Source: Streptomyces sp. NBC_00353 (GTDB lineage: Bacteria > Actinomycetota > Actinomycetes > Streptomycetales > Streptomycetaceae). Taken from it: DNA of 64,000 nucleotides. Location of the stretch: positions 8,367,501 through 8,431,500 of the forward strand of contig NZ_CP107985.1 in the NCBI RefSeq assembly GCF_036108815.1. Reading direction: 5' to 3'. The notes beneath the pieces are model-generated. The model worked only from the letters and a program-made list of their open reading frames with translations. It ran no database searches and was not told the DNA's origin. Both the position numbers and the translations under genes were made by a program. Each line of letters opens with the position of its first letter. The stretch's first letter is position 1. Positions 8,299-16,506 of this stretch are shown here, one piece after another.

Positions 8299-8793
8299 AT
8301 GCGCATACGCCATGCCATATCCACTGTCGCCGCTGCCGGAGTCATCGCGGTCGTTGCCGTCGCTCCGGCACAGGCAGCCGAGTACTCGTCGGCGCTGAAG
8401 GTCAAGGGTGTCCAGTACGACGCGCCCGGCTCGGACTCCAACAAGTGCTCCACCGGGAACACCAAGGACGAGTACCTGACGATCAAGAACTACTCGTCGA
8501 CGGCGACCATCAACCTCAAGGGCTACGTGGTCAAGGACGCCACCGGCAATCGCTTCACCTTCTCGGCCGCCCACTACCTCCAGCCCGGCGACTACGTGAA
8601 GCTGCGGGGCGGCCACGGCACCGACTCCGACGCCAAGAACGTCGTCTACCGCCAGAACTGCAACTTCATCTGGAACAACGACAAGGACACCATCTACCTG
8701 TACAAGCCGTCAGGAAGCCGGGCGGACGTCCATTCCTACACCAAGACCGGCTCCGACCCCGACCGCAACGGCTACATCACCTACCACGGCTGA
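8299..8793 (+). CDS. secreted lamin-tail-domain protein
   Basis: The 164-residue product has a Sec signal peptide (MRIRHAIS, hydrophobic core AAAGVIAVVAVAP, cleavage after AQA near residue 27). The mature part is a single lamin-tail beta-sandwich: DEYLTIKNYSSTATINLKGY, a LQPGDYVKL turn, and YRQNCNFIWNNDKDTIYLY. Cysteines near residues 52 and 119 could form a disulfide outside the cell. Lamin-tail domains occur in many secreted bacterial proteins, often beside nucleases, but here the domain stands alone. The ATG at 8299 follows GGGGG and starts exactly at the signal peptide. Function unknown; a structural or binding role at the cell surface is plausible. Confidence 0.85.
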   Translation: MRIRHAISTVAAAGVIAVVAVAPAQAAEYSSALKVKGVQYDAPGSDSNKCSTGNTKDEYLTIKNYSSTATINLKGYVVKDATGNRFTFSAAHYLQPGDYVKLRGGHGTDSDAKNVVYRQNCNFIWNNDKDTIYLYKPSGSRADVHSYTKTGSDPDRNGYITYHG

Positions 8794-8815
8794 CGCACTG
8801 CTGCTGTCCACCGAT

Positions 8816-8858
8816 GGGAACGGCGGCAGAGGGCGAGAGCTCTGCCGCCGGTTTCCCG
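8816..8858 (+). terminator. hairpin after the lamin-tail gene
   Basis: An 11-bp perfect stem (CGGCGGCAGAG at 8821 with CTCTGCCGCCG at 8840) encloses an 8-nt loop and can extend through GGGAA/TTTCCC with a one-base bulge. It starts 23 nt after the stop codon and fits an intrinsic terminator without a strong U-tract, as usual in Streptomyces. Confidence 0.7.
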
Positions 8859-9008
8859 GCGGGACGCCCCGCTGTCATCCTGCGCTCCGGTCAGCGGACG
8901 GCGGCGCTCTTCTCACATCGTCCACCGCGGATCGAGCGGTGTGCTCAGGCGGCGGCACTGCCGCGTCGAGACGATGCCCGGCACGGTCACCGCGCTTACG
9001 GTGGTGAG

Positions 9009-10220
9009 ATGGCAGTGATCAACGGTTGGAGGCGGGAAGCACGAGCCCGGCCCGGCGCGGTGGACGCGCTGGTGTCGGCCGTGCTGTTCGGGCTGTCGGT
9101 TGTGGCTTCTGCTGTTGTGCCGGACGAGCACCGGATCTCGTTCCGGTGGCCAGGCGTGGTGCTGGCGGCGGTCGGTTGCGCGGCGTTGATGTGGCGACGT
9201 CGCCACCCGTTCGGCGTACTGGCTGTCGCGGTCGGCTGCGGGGTGGCTTTTCAGGTACTCGGGTTCCGGGAGAGTCCGCTGGTGTCCAGTCCGGTCGTGG
9301 TGTCCCTCTACACCGTGGCCGTGCGGACCGACCGGCGCACCACCTGGACCACGGCAGCGGCCACGGCTGCCGTCCTGGTGGGCGCGGCTCTGGTGTTCGC
9401 CCCGGGATCATGGCTGGAGCCGGAGAAGGCGGTGATGCTGGCATGGACGGCTCTGGCGGCCGCCATCGGCGACGCCGTACGGTCACGCCACGCCTATGTG
9501 GCGGCTGTGGAGGAACGGGCGGAGCACGCGGAACGTACCCGTGAGCAGGAGGCGCAGCAGCGGGTGGCGGCCGAGCGGGTCCGGATCGCGCGCGAGCTGC
9601 ATGATGTCGTCGCGCACCACATCGCCCTGATCAACGCTCAGGCAGGCGTCGCCGTCCATATTGCGGAGCGGCAGCCGGAGCAGACACTCGCCGCCCTGGA
9701 GAACATCCGGGACACCAGCCGGTCGGCGCTGGACGAACTGCGTGCGACCGTGGGCCTGTTGCGGCAGACCGGTGACCCGGCGGCGCCACGCGATCCGATG
9801 CCGGGTCTGACACAGCTACCGGACCTGCTCGCGTCGTTCGAAGGTGCCGGACTGGCTGTCCGGCACAGCCAGCGCGGTGTCAGCGAGCCGCTGGCGCCGG
9901 CGGTGGACCTGGCCGCGTACCGCATCGTGCAGGAGGCCCTGACCAATGTGCACAAGCACGCGGGTGCGGACCATGCCCGATTGTTTCTGCATTACCGCCC
10001 CGAATGGCTGACCATCACCGTCGAGGACGACGGATGCGTCGGCCCGCACCACCATCGACCCCGCCAGGGGACCGGCCACGGGTTGATCGGGATGCGCGAG
10101 CGGGCTGCCATCGTCGGGGGCACGCTGAACGCGGGAGCCCGCCCGCAGGGCGGCTTCGCCGTGACTGCCGATCTGCCCCTGCGAGCCGCCACAGCAACGG
10201 GCGGACCGGCAGCGGACTGA
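9009..10220 (+). CDS. NarL/DesK-type sensor histidine kinase
   Basis: The 403-residue protein has four to five membrane helices in the first 150 residues, a short coiled linker rich in Glu/Arg, then the HisKA_3 dimerisation box ERVRIARELHDVVAHH with the phospho-acceptor at H198, and a C-terminal HATPase domain (IVQEALTNVHKHAG, then GHGLIGMRER). The sensor region has no large extracellular loop, so it probably senses within the membrane. It lies 19 nt upstream of its response regulator and upstream of a two-gene ABC exporter, an arrangement typical of envelope-stress or antibiotic-sensing systems. GGTGGTGAG precedes the ATG. Confidence 0.92.
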   Translation: MAVINGWRREARARPGAVDALVSAVLFGLSVVASAVVPDEHRISFRWPGVVLAAVGCAALMWRRRHPFGVLAVAVGCGVAFQVLGFRESPLVSSPVVVSLYTVAVRTDRRTTWTTAAATAAVLVGAALVFAPGSWLEPEKAVMLAWTALAAAIGDAVRSRHAYVAAVEERAEHAERTREQEAQQRVAAERVRIARELHDVVAHHIALINAQAGVAVHIAERQPEQTLAALENIRDTSRSALDELRATVGLLRQTGDPAAPRDPMPGLTQLPDLLASFEGAGLAVRHSQRGVSEPLAPAVDLAAYRIVQEALTNVHKHAGADHARLFLHYRPEWLTITVEDDGCVGPHHHRPRQGTGHGLIGMRERAAIVGGTLNAGARPQGGFAVTADLPLRAATATGGPAAD

Positions 10221-10239
10221 CCGCCGAGGAGAGATGGGT

Positions 10240-10935
10240 ATGACGATCCGCGTACTGCTGGCCGATGACCAGGCCCTGCTTCGGGGCACCTTCCGGATGC
10301 TGTTCGATTCTGCGGACGACATGGAGACCGTGGGTGAGGCGTCCAACGGCTCCGAGGCAGTGGACCTGGCGCACGCGCAGCACCCCGATGTGCTCCTGAT
10401 GGACATCCGCATGCCCGAGATGGACGGCCTCGCCGCGACGCGGCTGATCAGCGAGTCGGAGGACCTCGCGGGGGTCAAGGTCCTCATCCTGACCACCTTC
10501 GAGGACGACGAGTACGTCGCCGAGGCACTGCGTGCGGGTGCGAGCGGTTTTCTCGGCAAGGGCGCGCGGCCCGAGGAGCTTCTCGACGCCGTGCGCACGG
10601 TCGCCGGCGGGGAGGCACTGCTGTGCCCGTCGGCTGCCCGAGCGCTGATCACGCGATTTCTGATGCAGCCGGAAGCATGCCCGGCGGCCATGCACGAGCG
10701 GCTGGCCTGCCTGACGCCACGGGAACGCGATGTCCTGGCACTTGTCGCAATGGGGCTGTCGAACGACGAGATCGCCGATCGCCTGTTCATCAGCCCGCTG
10801 ACCGCCAAGACCCACGTCAACCGGGCCATGACCAAGCTGGATGCCCGTGACCGTGCCCAGCTCGTGGTCATCGCCTACCAGTGCGGACTGGTGAGTCCGG
10901 CGATGGAGCCGAGCGGTCCGTCGACATCCGTGTAG
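10240..10935 (+). CDS. LuxR/NarL-family response regulator
   Basis: The 231-residue regulator has a receiver domain with acidic D9-D10, phospho-acceptor D55 (LLMDIRMPEMDG) and Lys in the FLGKG loop, followed by a LuxR-type helix-turn-helix near residues 165-220 (LTPRERDVLALVAMG, NDEIADRLF). I prefer ATG 10240 because the GAGGAGAG site abuts an in-frame ATG at 10234 but is 7-8 nt from this one. It is the evident partner of the kinase at 9009-10220 and likely controls the ABC genes that follow at 11085. Confidence 0.93.
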   Translation: MTIRVLLADDQALLRGTFRMLFDSADDMETVGEASNGSEAVDLAHAQHPDVLLMDIRMPEMDGLAATRLISESEDLAGVKVLILTTFEDDEYVAEALRAGASGFLGKGARPEELLDAVRTVAGGEALLCPSAARALITRFLMQPEACPAAMHERLACLTPRERDVLALVAMGLSNDEIADRLFISPLTAKTHVNRAMTKLDARDRAQLVVIAYQCGLVSPAMEPSGPSTSV

Positions 10936-11084
10936 TCGCCGGTACGGGTACGTGCGGCGTTCTGTCCCAGCCGTAGGCCGATGTACCCGGTACCGCGGAC
11001 GTGGTACCCGGGAATCGCTGCACGGGGACGATGTGCGAGGGGCCGGTCACGGGCGAGAGTGAGGTGGTGAACGGAGGTTTCGCA

Positions 11085-12023
11085 ATGATCGAAGCCCACT
11101 GCCTGACCAAGAGGTACGGCAGCAAGACGGCCGTCGAGGATTTGTCCTTCACGGTCCGCCCCGGCATCGTGACGGGGTTCCTGGGTCCCAACGGGGCCGG
11201 CAAATCCACCACCATGCGGCTGATCCTCGGCCTGGACGCCCCCACCGCCGGGCATGTCACCGTCAATGGCCGCCCGTATGCACTCCACGAAGCTCCCCTG
11301 CACGAGGTCGGGGCGATGCTGGAGGCCCGCGCCACCCACAGCGGCCGCACCGCTTACCACCACCTGCTGGCCCTGGCCGCCACGACGGGCATCCCCCGCC
11401 GGCGCGTGAACGAGGTCATCGACCTCGTCGGCCTGCGCGAGGTGGCCAACAAAAGGGCCGGCGGTTTCTCCCTGGGCATGGGCCAGCGCCTCGGCATCGC
11501 CAGCGCGCTTCTCGGCGACCCCGCCACTGTCATCCTCGACGAGCCGGTCAACGGCCTCGATCCGGAGGGCATCCGGTGGATCCGGAATCTTCTCAAGAGC
11601 CTGGCGGGGGAGGGGCGAACGGTGTTCGTCTCGTCGCATCTGATGAGTGAGATGGCGCTCACCGCCGAACACCTTGTCGTCATCGGCCGCGGCCGGCTCA
11701 TCGCCGACACCTCGGTCGAGGAATTCACCCGCAGCGCGGCCCGCACCGTGGTGCGCGTGCGCTGCCCGGACATCGACCGCTTGAAAGGTCTGCTGGCGGG
11801 TCCGGACGTCACCATCACCACCTGCGCGCCTTACACCTTGGATGTTGTCGGCCTGACGAGTGACCAGATCGGCTGCACCGCTGCCGACCACGGGCTCACC
11901 CTTCTCGAACTCTCTCCCCAGCGGATCTCCCTGGAGGAGGCATTCATGGAACTGACCCGGGACGCGGTCGAGTACCGCTCCACCACCGCCGGCGAACCGG
12001 TCGCAGCGAGGAGCGCGTCATGA
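11085..12023 (+). CDS. ABC transporter ATP-binding protein
   Basis: The 312-residue ATPase has Walker A GPNGAGKST near residue 37, the signature SLGMGQRLGIA near residue 133, and Walker B VILDEPVNGLDPEG. The length and the C-terminal extension after the nucleotide-binding domain are those of ABC-2 type exporters for antibiotics or lipids (DrrA/BcrA-like). GGAGG precedes the chosen ATG by about 7 nt; an upstream in-frame ATG at 11001 has no such site. Its stop overlaps the permease start (ATGA), so the two are coupled. The two-component pair just upstream probably regulates it. Confidence 0.93.
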   Translation: MIEAHCLTKRYGSKTAVEDLSFTVRPGIVTGFLGPNGAGKSTTMRLILGLDAPTAGHVTVNGRPYALHEAPLHEVGAMLEARATHSGRTAYHHLLALAATTGIPRRRVNEVIDLVGLREVANKRAGGFSLGMGQRLGIASALLGDPATVILDEPVNGLDPEGIRWIRNLLKSLAGEGRTVFVSSHLMSEMALTAEHLVVIGRGRLIADTSVEEFTRSAARTVVRVRCPDIDRLKGLLAGPDVTITTCAPYTLDVVGLTSDQIGCTAADHGLTLLELSPQRISLEEAFMELTRDAVEYRSTTAGEPVAARSAS

Positions 12024-12838
12024 CCACGATCCTCACGCGCCCGCTCGGCGCGACAGCGCGCCCCGGCAAGGTGACCCTGCTCCGGGTCCTCAGGTCCGAA
12101 TGGATCAAGCTGCGCACCGTGCGCTCCACGTCGATCACCTTGCTGACCGCCGTGGCCGCGATGGTCGGGCTGGGCATGCTGGTCACTCACCTGCGGGCAG
12201 GCGACCTCAGCGCGCGGGAACTGGCGCACTTCAACGGAGCCGAGGTCAGCCTGAGCATGTACCGGCCCGCGCAGTTGGCCGTCGGTGTCCTCGGCGTCCT
12301 GATGTTCACGGGCGAGTACTCCACCGGAATGATCCGCGCCACCCTCACGGCCGTCCCCAGGCGGCTGCCCATGCTGGCGGCCAAGACAGCCGTCTTCACC
12401 GGCGCCGTCCTCATCCTGATGACCGCGGCCTCTTTCGCAGCGTTCTTCGGTGGCCAGGCCGTCCTGTCCTCCGCCCACGCTCACCTGTCCACGCAGCTCT
12501 CCGACCCCGGCGTCACCCGTGTGGTCTTCGGTACCGCCCTCTACCTCACCGTCGTCGGACTGTTCGGCGTCGCCCTGGGCGCCATCATCCGCAGCTCTGG
12601 GGGAGCCATTGCCGCACTGGTGGGCATCCTGCTCATCCTGCCCGGACTGGGAGCCCTGCTTCCGGCCGACTGGGCTCAGCACGTCAACCCCTACCTGCCC
12701 AGCAATGCCGGGCAAGCCATGCTCTCCGTCGTCCCCGATCCCGCGATGGCCCCCTGGACAGGTCTGTCGCTGTTCGCCGGATACGCAGCCGCCCTCCTGG
12801 GCATCGCCGCCTGGCTCCTCAAGCGACGAGACGCCTGA
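12020..12838 (+). CDS. ABC-2 type permease
   Basis: The 272-residue membrane protein begins with a cytosolic segment containing the frequent ABC-2 start LRVLRSEWIKLRTVRST, then six predicted helices (SITLLTAVAAMVGLGML through AGYAAALLGIAAWLL). It overlaps the ATPase gene by 4 nt. The pair would form an export or immunity complex; the substrate cannot be read from sequence. Confidence 0.9.
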   Translation: MTTILTRPLGATARPGKVTLLRVLRSEWIKLRTVRSTSITLLTAVAAMVGLGMLVTHLRAGDLSARELAHFNGAEVSLSMYRPAQLAVGVLGVLMFTGEYSTGMIRATLTAVPRRLPMLAAKTAVFTGAVLILMTAASFAAFFGGQAVLSSAHAHLSTQLSDPGVTRVVFGTALYLTVVGLFGVALGAIIRSSGGAIAALVGILLILPGLGALLPADWAQHVNPYLPSNAGQAMLSVVPDPAMAPWTGLSLFAGYAAALLGIAAWLLKRRDA

Positions 12839-13154
12839 CCGTCACCGCAGAAGTCGTTGCGGGACCCTGCGGCCTGACCGACCCGCTGCGGACGGAGTCC
12901 GCCCGCCGCATCCCCGGTCCATGGCCGAACCTCCGGGATCACCATGCCGCTGTTCCTCGCCGGGGCACGAGCCGGTAGCCGAACACCATCGGGCTCGTGC
13001 GCACATCGAAGGCGACCCTCGCCCCTCAGGAACAGCACCGAGAACAGACAACGTCCGCCGTGGACGTCACCGAGCGATACCAGGTTGACGCCCGCGCCTG
13101 AACCCCGTGGCCGCGCCGACCGCGCGGACCCTCCCAGCACGGAGAGGAACCATC
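12839..13154. other. 316-bp spacer after the ABC genes, possible weak terminator
   Basis: No gene is seen. A 6-bp hairpin GCGGAC-GGA-GTCCGC at 12888-12902 lies 50 nt after the permease stop and could terminate the transcript. The rest should hold the promoter of the zinc-finger gene. Confidence 0.4.
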
Positions 13155-13625
13155 ATGTTCACCTCGCCCCAGGAATGCCGCACCATCCGTGAGCTGCTCG
13201 CCGGATACGCACTCAACGCCCTCGCGCCCGAGGAAGCCGCTCGGGTCAGCGCCCACCTGACCACCTGCCCCGCTTGCCGGGACGAGCACGACTGCCTCGC
13301 AGCGGTATCCGCACACCTGCCCCTGCTCCGCGACGCTCTGGCCCGGGACATCGGGCGACGGCAGCAGAGGTACGTGCCCGCCCCGGCCGAGAGCTGCGAC
13401 ACCTCACGCCAGCTGCTCCGCCGGCGTCGTCCGGCCCGCGCGATACTGGGCACGCCGCTCACGCTCACCCAGTTGCTGAGCAGGATGCGGGCGTCAGGCG
13501 AGCCGGTCGAGCGAGCAGGCAGAAACGCCCCCAGCCCCCGGGCAACGGCAGACGGGGCGGAAGGGCGGGCCACGCCCCAGTCTCTCCGCCCGGTGGTCAC
13601 ACCGTGGCCGGCCGCGTCCGGCTGA
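13155..13625 (+). CDS. zf-HC2 anti-sigma-factor-like protein
   Basis: The 156-residue protein opens with CRTIRELLAGYALNALAPEE and carries the zinc-binding HLTTCPACRDEH motif at residues 34-45, the H-x3-C-x2-C core of ZAS anti-sigma factors. Past residue 80 it is basic and proline/arginine-rich, with no membrane helix, so it would be a soluble or degenerate member. No sigma-factor gene is adjacent on either side, unlike typical pairs. GGAG lies upstream of the ATG at 13155. It may sense redox or zinc for a sigma factor encoded elsewhere, or act in a different regulatory role. Confidence 0.72.
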   Translation: MFTSPQECRTIRELLAGYALNALAPEEAARVSAHLTTCPACRDEHDCLAAVSAHLPLLRDALARDIGRRQQRYVPAPAESCDTSRQLLRRRRPARAILGTPLTLTQLLSRMRASGEPVERAGRNAPSPRATADGAEGRATPQSLRPVVTPWPAASG

Positions 13626-13951
13626 GGCAGAGGTGATCGACGCCCCCGCCCGGGCCGCGGGGAACAGCCGAGGCGGTGAGTGCCGCGGTGCCGGGTCCGA
13701 GCCGGGCCCAGGCGCCAGGCAGCACGAGCACGGCGACGAGCGAGGCCGGGGACGTTCCGTGGGGCCGCAGGGGTGGCCGTCGCCGTCTCCGGCCGGGGAA
13801 GTGTTCCGTACGGCCGACCCGCATACATGTTGCCCACCGCTCCTCTCTCGACGGGTACGGCGGACTGCCGTTCGGCTGCCTCCCGGTGGCGTGACCGCAC
13901 AGCCGGCGGCTTGCTGGTCCCAGGGTCCCCCGGGAGAGGAAGCGAGCGCTC
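13626..13951. other. 326-bp spacer, nothing recognised
   Basis: The region separates the zinc-finger gene from the membrane-protein gene. Open frames on both strands lack ribosome binding sites and known motifs. It probably contains the promoter of the gene at 13952. Confidence 0.4.
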
Positions 13952-14629
13952 ATGGCGACACAGAGGACGAAGGGGCAGGCGCTGCAGACTCCGCGGGCGG
14001 CAGGACTGGCCGGGGTCGTCTTCGCGGTGCTGCTCGCAGCCGCCATCATCCTGGTCCGGCTGGCGATCCCCGAAGGGGCCGACGCGGTCACGGTCCGAGG
14101 GTTCGACGACTCCTCACGCCGGAACGCGGTGAAGACGGCGCTCGCGCTCGTCCCCTTCGCCGGCATTTTCTTTCTGTGGTTCGTGGGCGTGCTGCGCGCG
14201 CACGTCGGGGAAGCGGAGGACAAGTTCGTCGCCACCGTCTTCCTGGGCAGCGGTCTGATCTTCGTGGCTTCGATGTTCGGGGCGGCCGCGGCCGCCGCGG
14301 GCGTGCTGTCCGTCGGGACCCCTTCCGGGAACGACCCGGGGCTGCCGTCCTGGGACTTCGGCCGCCACTTCGCGTACACGCTGCTGACGGACTACGCGAT
14401 GCGGATGGCCGCGGTGTTCACGCTCACGACGTCGATCTTGGGGTACCGCCTCGGGATCTTCTCCCGGTGGCTCACCCTGCTGGGCCTCCTCGTCGCCCTG
14501 ACGCTCCTTTTCGTGGCGGCCGCCATCGCCTGGTCCGAGCTGGTCTTCCCGCTCTGGTCACTGATCGTCAGCATCTACATTCTGGTGGTCGGCCGCGCCC
14601 CCGGGCCCGATGGAGCGAAGGCGGCCTGA
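13952..14629 (+). CDS. polytopic membrane protein of unknown function
   Basis: The 225-residue protein has about six hydrophobic helices: residues 19-36, 64-82, 93-118, 140-160, 165-184 and 188-207. A conserved-looking extracellular or loop segment GFDDSSRRNAVKTAL lies between the first two. I recognise no enzymatic motif. Codon use matches its neighbours. It ends 172 nt before the ferredoxin operon, on the same strand, and probably is a separate transcript. GGAAGCGAGCG before the ATG is an acceptable ribosome binding site. Confidence 0.75.
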   Translation: MATQRTKGQALQTPRAAGLAGVVFAVLLAAAIILVRLAIPEGADAVTVRGFDDSSRRNAVKTALALVPFAGIFFLWFVGVLRAHVGEAEDKFVATVFLGSGLIFVASMFGAAAAAAGVLSVGTPSGNDPGLPSWDFGRHFAYTLLTDYAMRMAAVFTLTTSILGYRLGIFSRWLTLLGLLVALTLLFVAAAIAWSELVFPLWSLIVSIYILVVGRAPGPDGAKAA

Positions 14630-14801
14630 CCGCGGCTCCGGCCTCGCAGTTCCGGGCACGCTCACTCCTTCGGCTCGCCCGGACGAGCGCCGAACCCACC
14701 GGTCCTTCGATGCTGGCATGGGGGAGAAGACCCGCCGTCCGGGCGCCGCCGAGAAAGCGCGGACGGTGCCGGACCAGGCTGCCGGAAGGGGCGGAGCGTC
14801 C

Positions 14802-15047
14802 ATGAGGCTTGTCGTCGATCTCAATAAATGTCAGGGATATGCGCAATGCGCGTTCCTCGCGCCCGATGTCTTCGCCATGCACGGCGAAGAGGCGCTCACC
14901 TACAACCCACGGGTCGACGAGGAGCAGCGCGAGAACGTGGCGCGCGCCGTCGCGGCGTGCCCCGTCCAGGCCATTCTGGCCGACGCGCTGGACGCACCGG
15001 GAGAGATGGCGGCCGCGCCGGGCGAGGAGGAGTCCCATGGCCGCTGA
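14802..15047 (+). CDS. P450-associated ferredoxin (3Fe-4S/4Fe-4S type)
   Basis: This 81-residue ferredoxin has the small actinobacterial layout: C10-x2-Y-x2-C16, then C53-P, the three-cysteine pattern of [3Fe-4S] ferredoxins that serve P450s. Tyr13 fills the variable position that is often His or Cys. The acidic C-terminus is typical. An in-frame ATG exists at 14610, but the family start with GGAAGGGG-like spacing favours 14802. Its end overlaps the reductase start by 11 nt, so the two are translationally coupled. It would pass electrons from the reductase at 15037 to the P450 at 16507. Confidence 0.92.
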   Translation: MRLVVDLNKCQGYAQCAFLAPDVFAMHGEEALTYNPRVDEEQRENVARAVAACPVQAILADALDAPGEMAAAPGEEESHGR

Positions 15048-16431
15048 CGCATTCTTGACGTGGCTCAGGCGCGAGGGCCGGATCGTGATCGTGGGCGCCT
15101 CGCTGGCCGGCCTGCGGGCGGCCGAGACGCTCCGCGACGAGGGCTTCGAGGGCTCCCTCACCATGATCGGTGACGAGCCGTACGAGCCGTACGACCGGCC
15201 GCCGCTCTCCAAGTCGGTGCTGCTGGGCAAGGCGTCGCCGGCCCATACCGAGCTGCCCCGGCGCCGACCGGTGGATGCGAAGTGGCGGCTCGGTGTGGCG
15301 GCGACCGGGCTGGACATGGCGGCCAAGCGGGTGCTGCTGGCCGACGGCGACGAGGTGGAGTACGACCGGCTGCTCATCGCGACCGGTGTACGGGCCAGGC
15401 CGTGGCCGCGCCAGGCGGAGGCCGAGCTGGACGGCGTCTTCGTCCTGCGGACGCGCGACGACGCGGCCGGGCTGCAGCGGCGGCTGATGGCCTCGCCCCG
15501 CAGGGTGTTCGTGATCGGCGCCGGCTTCACCGGCTCGGAGATCGCGTCCGCCTGCCGCGCGCGTGATCTCCCGGTCACCGTGGCGGAGCGCGCCGACGCG
15601 CCCCTGGTGGGTGCGCTGGGAGGGGTGGTCGGTGCGGTGGCCGCGGAGCTGCACCGCGAGAACGGGGTGGACCTGCGCACCGGCGTCATGGTCACCGGCC
15701 TCGAGGGCGACTCGGTGGGGCGGGTGCGCGCCGCTCATCTGTCCGACGGCAGCACCGTCGAGACGGACGTGGTGGTCGTCTCGCTCGGTGCGACCCGCAA
15801 CACCGAATGGCTGGCCGGATCCGGGCTCGGCGCGGGACCCCGCGGGATCGCCTGCGACGCGGGATGCCGGGCCTTCGACTTCCGGGGCATCGTGACCGAC
15901 GACGTCTTCGTCGCCGGTGATGTGGCGCGGTCCCCACATCCGCTCTTCGGCTACCAGTTCCTCTCCCTCGAACACTGGGGCAACGCCGTCACACAGGCCG
16001 AGGTGGCGGCGCACAACATGATCAGCTCCAGCACGGACCGCCGCCCGCACATGTGGGTACCGGCCTTCTGGTCGTCCCAGTTCGGGGTGAACATCAAGTC
16101 GGTCGGCGTCCCGTCCATGGGCGAGGAGATCCTCATTACGCAGGGGTCGCTCGCCGAGCGCCGCTTCACCGGTGCGTACGGCTATCAGGGCCGCGTCATC
16201 GGTGCGGTCACCTTCGACAATTCACGGTGGCTGCAGTTCTACCAGGGGCTGATCGAGACGGCCGCGCCGTTCCCGCCGGCGTTCCTGACCGTGGACCGCC
16301 GTCCCGAGGGCAGGCAGCCTGTCCCGGCCGACTTCCCGGACCCCTCGCTGCCCACCCACGGGCCGACCGTCACCCTCAGCGGATACTCGCCGGCCGACCG
16401 ACGGCTGGTCTTCAAGCCGGCCCACCCCTGA
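15037..16431 (+). CDS. FAD-dependent ferredoxin reductase
   Basis: The 464-residue flavoprotein has the first dinucleotide site IVIVGASLAGLRAAE near residue 15, the PYDRPPLSK segment that marks rubredoxin/putidaredoxin-reductase-like enzymes, the NAD(P)H site VFVIGAGFTGSEIAS near residue 155, and the second FAD motif VFVAGDVARSPHP near residue 290. The C-terminal reductase domain follows. It transfers electrons from NAD(P)H to the ferredoxin encoded just upstream. GAGGAGGAG precedes the ATG at 15037. The overlap with the ferredoxin and the short gap to the P450 mark a dedicated redox cassette. Confidence 0.93.
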   Translation: MAADAFLTWLRREGRIVIVGASLAGLRAAETLRDEGFEGSLTMIGDEPYEPYDRPPLSKSVLLGKASPAHTELPRRRPVDAKWRLGVAATGLDMAAKRVLLADGDEVEYDRLLIATGVRARPWPRQAEAELDGVFVLRTRDDAAGLQRRLMASPRRVFVIGAGFTGSEIASACRARDLPVTVAERADAPLVGALGGVVGAVAAELHRENGVDLRTGVMVTGLEGDSVGRVRAAHLSDGSTVETDVVVVSLGATRNTEWLAGSGLGAGPRGIACDAGCRAFDFRGIVTDDVFVAGDVARSPHPLFGYQFLSLEHWGNAVTQAEVAAHNMISSSTDRRPHMWVPAFWSSQFGVNIKSVGVPSMGEEILITQGSLAERRFTGAYGYQGRVIGAVTFDNSRWLQFYQGLIETAAPFPPAFLTVDRRPEGRQPVPADFPDPSLPTHGPTVTLSGYSPADRRLVFKPAHP

Positions 16432-16506
16432 CCACCGGCGGGGCCCTACAGCCCGCTGCCCGAGGCCGGAACGGCCCCACCTGCTCCCACGCCCCAAGGA
16501 CCCGCC

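Noticed and set aside
10985..11020. Two GGTACC sites in the spacer before the ABC ATPase gene
   Set aside because: Short palindromes 8 nt apart could be an operator of the upstream two-component system, but the match is too short to support.
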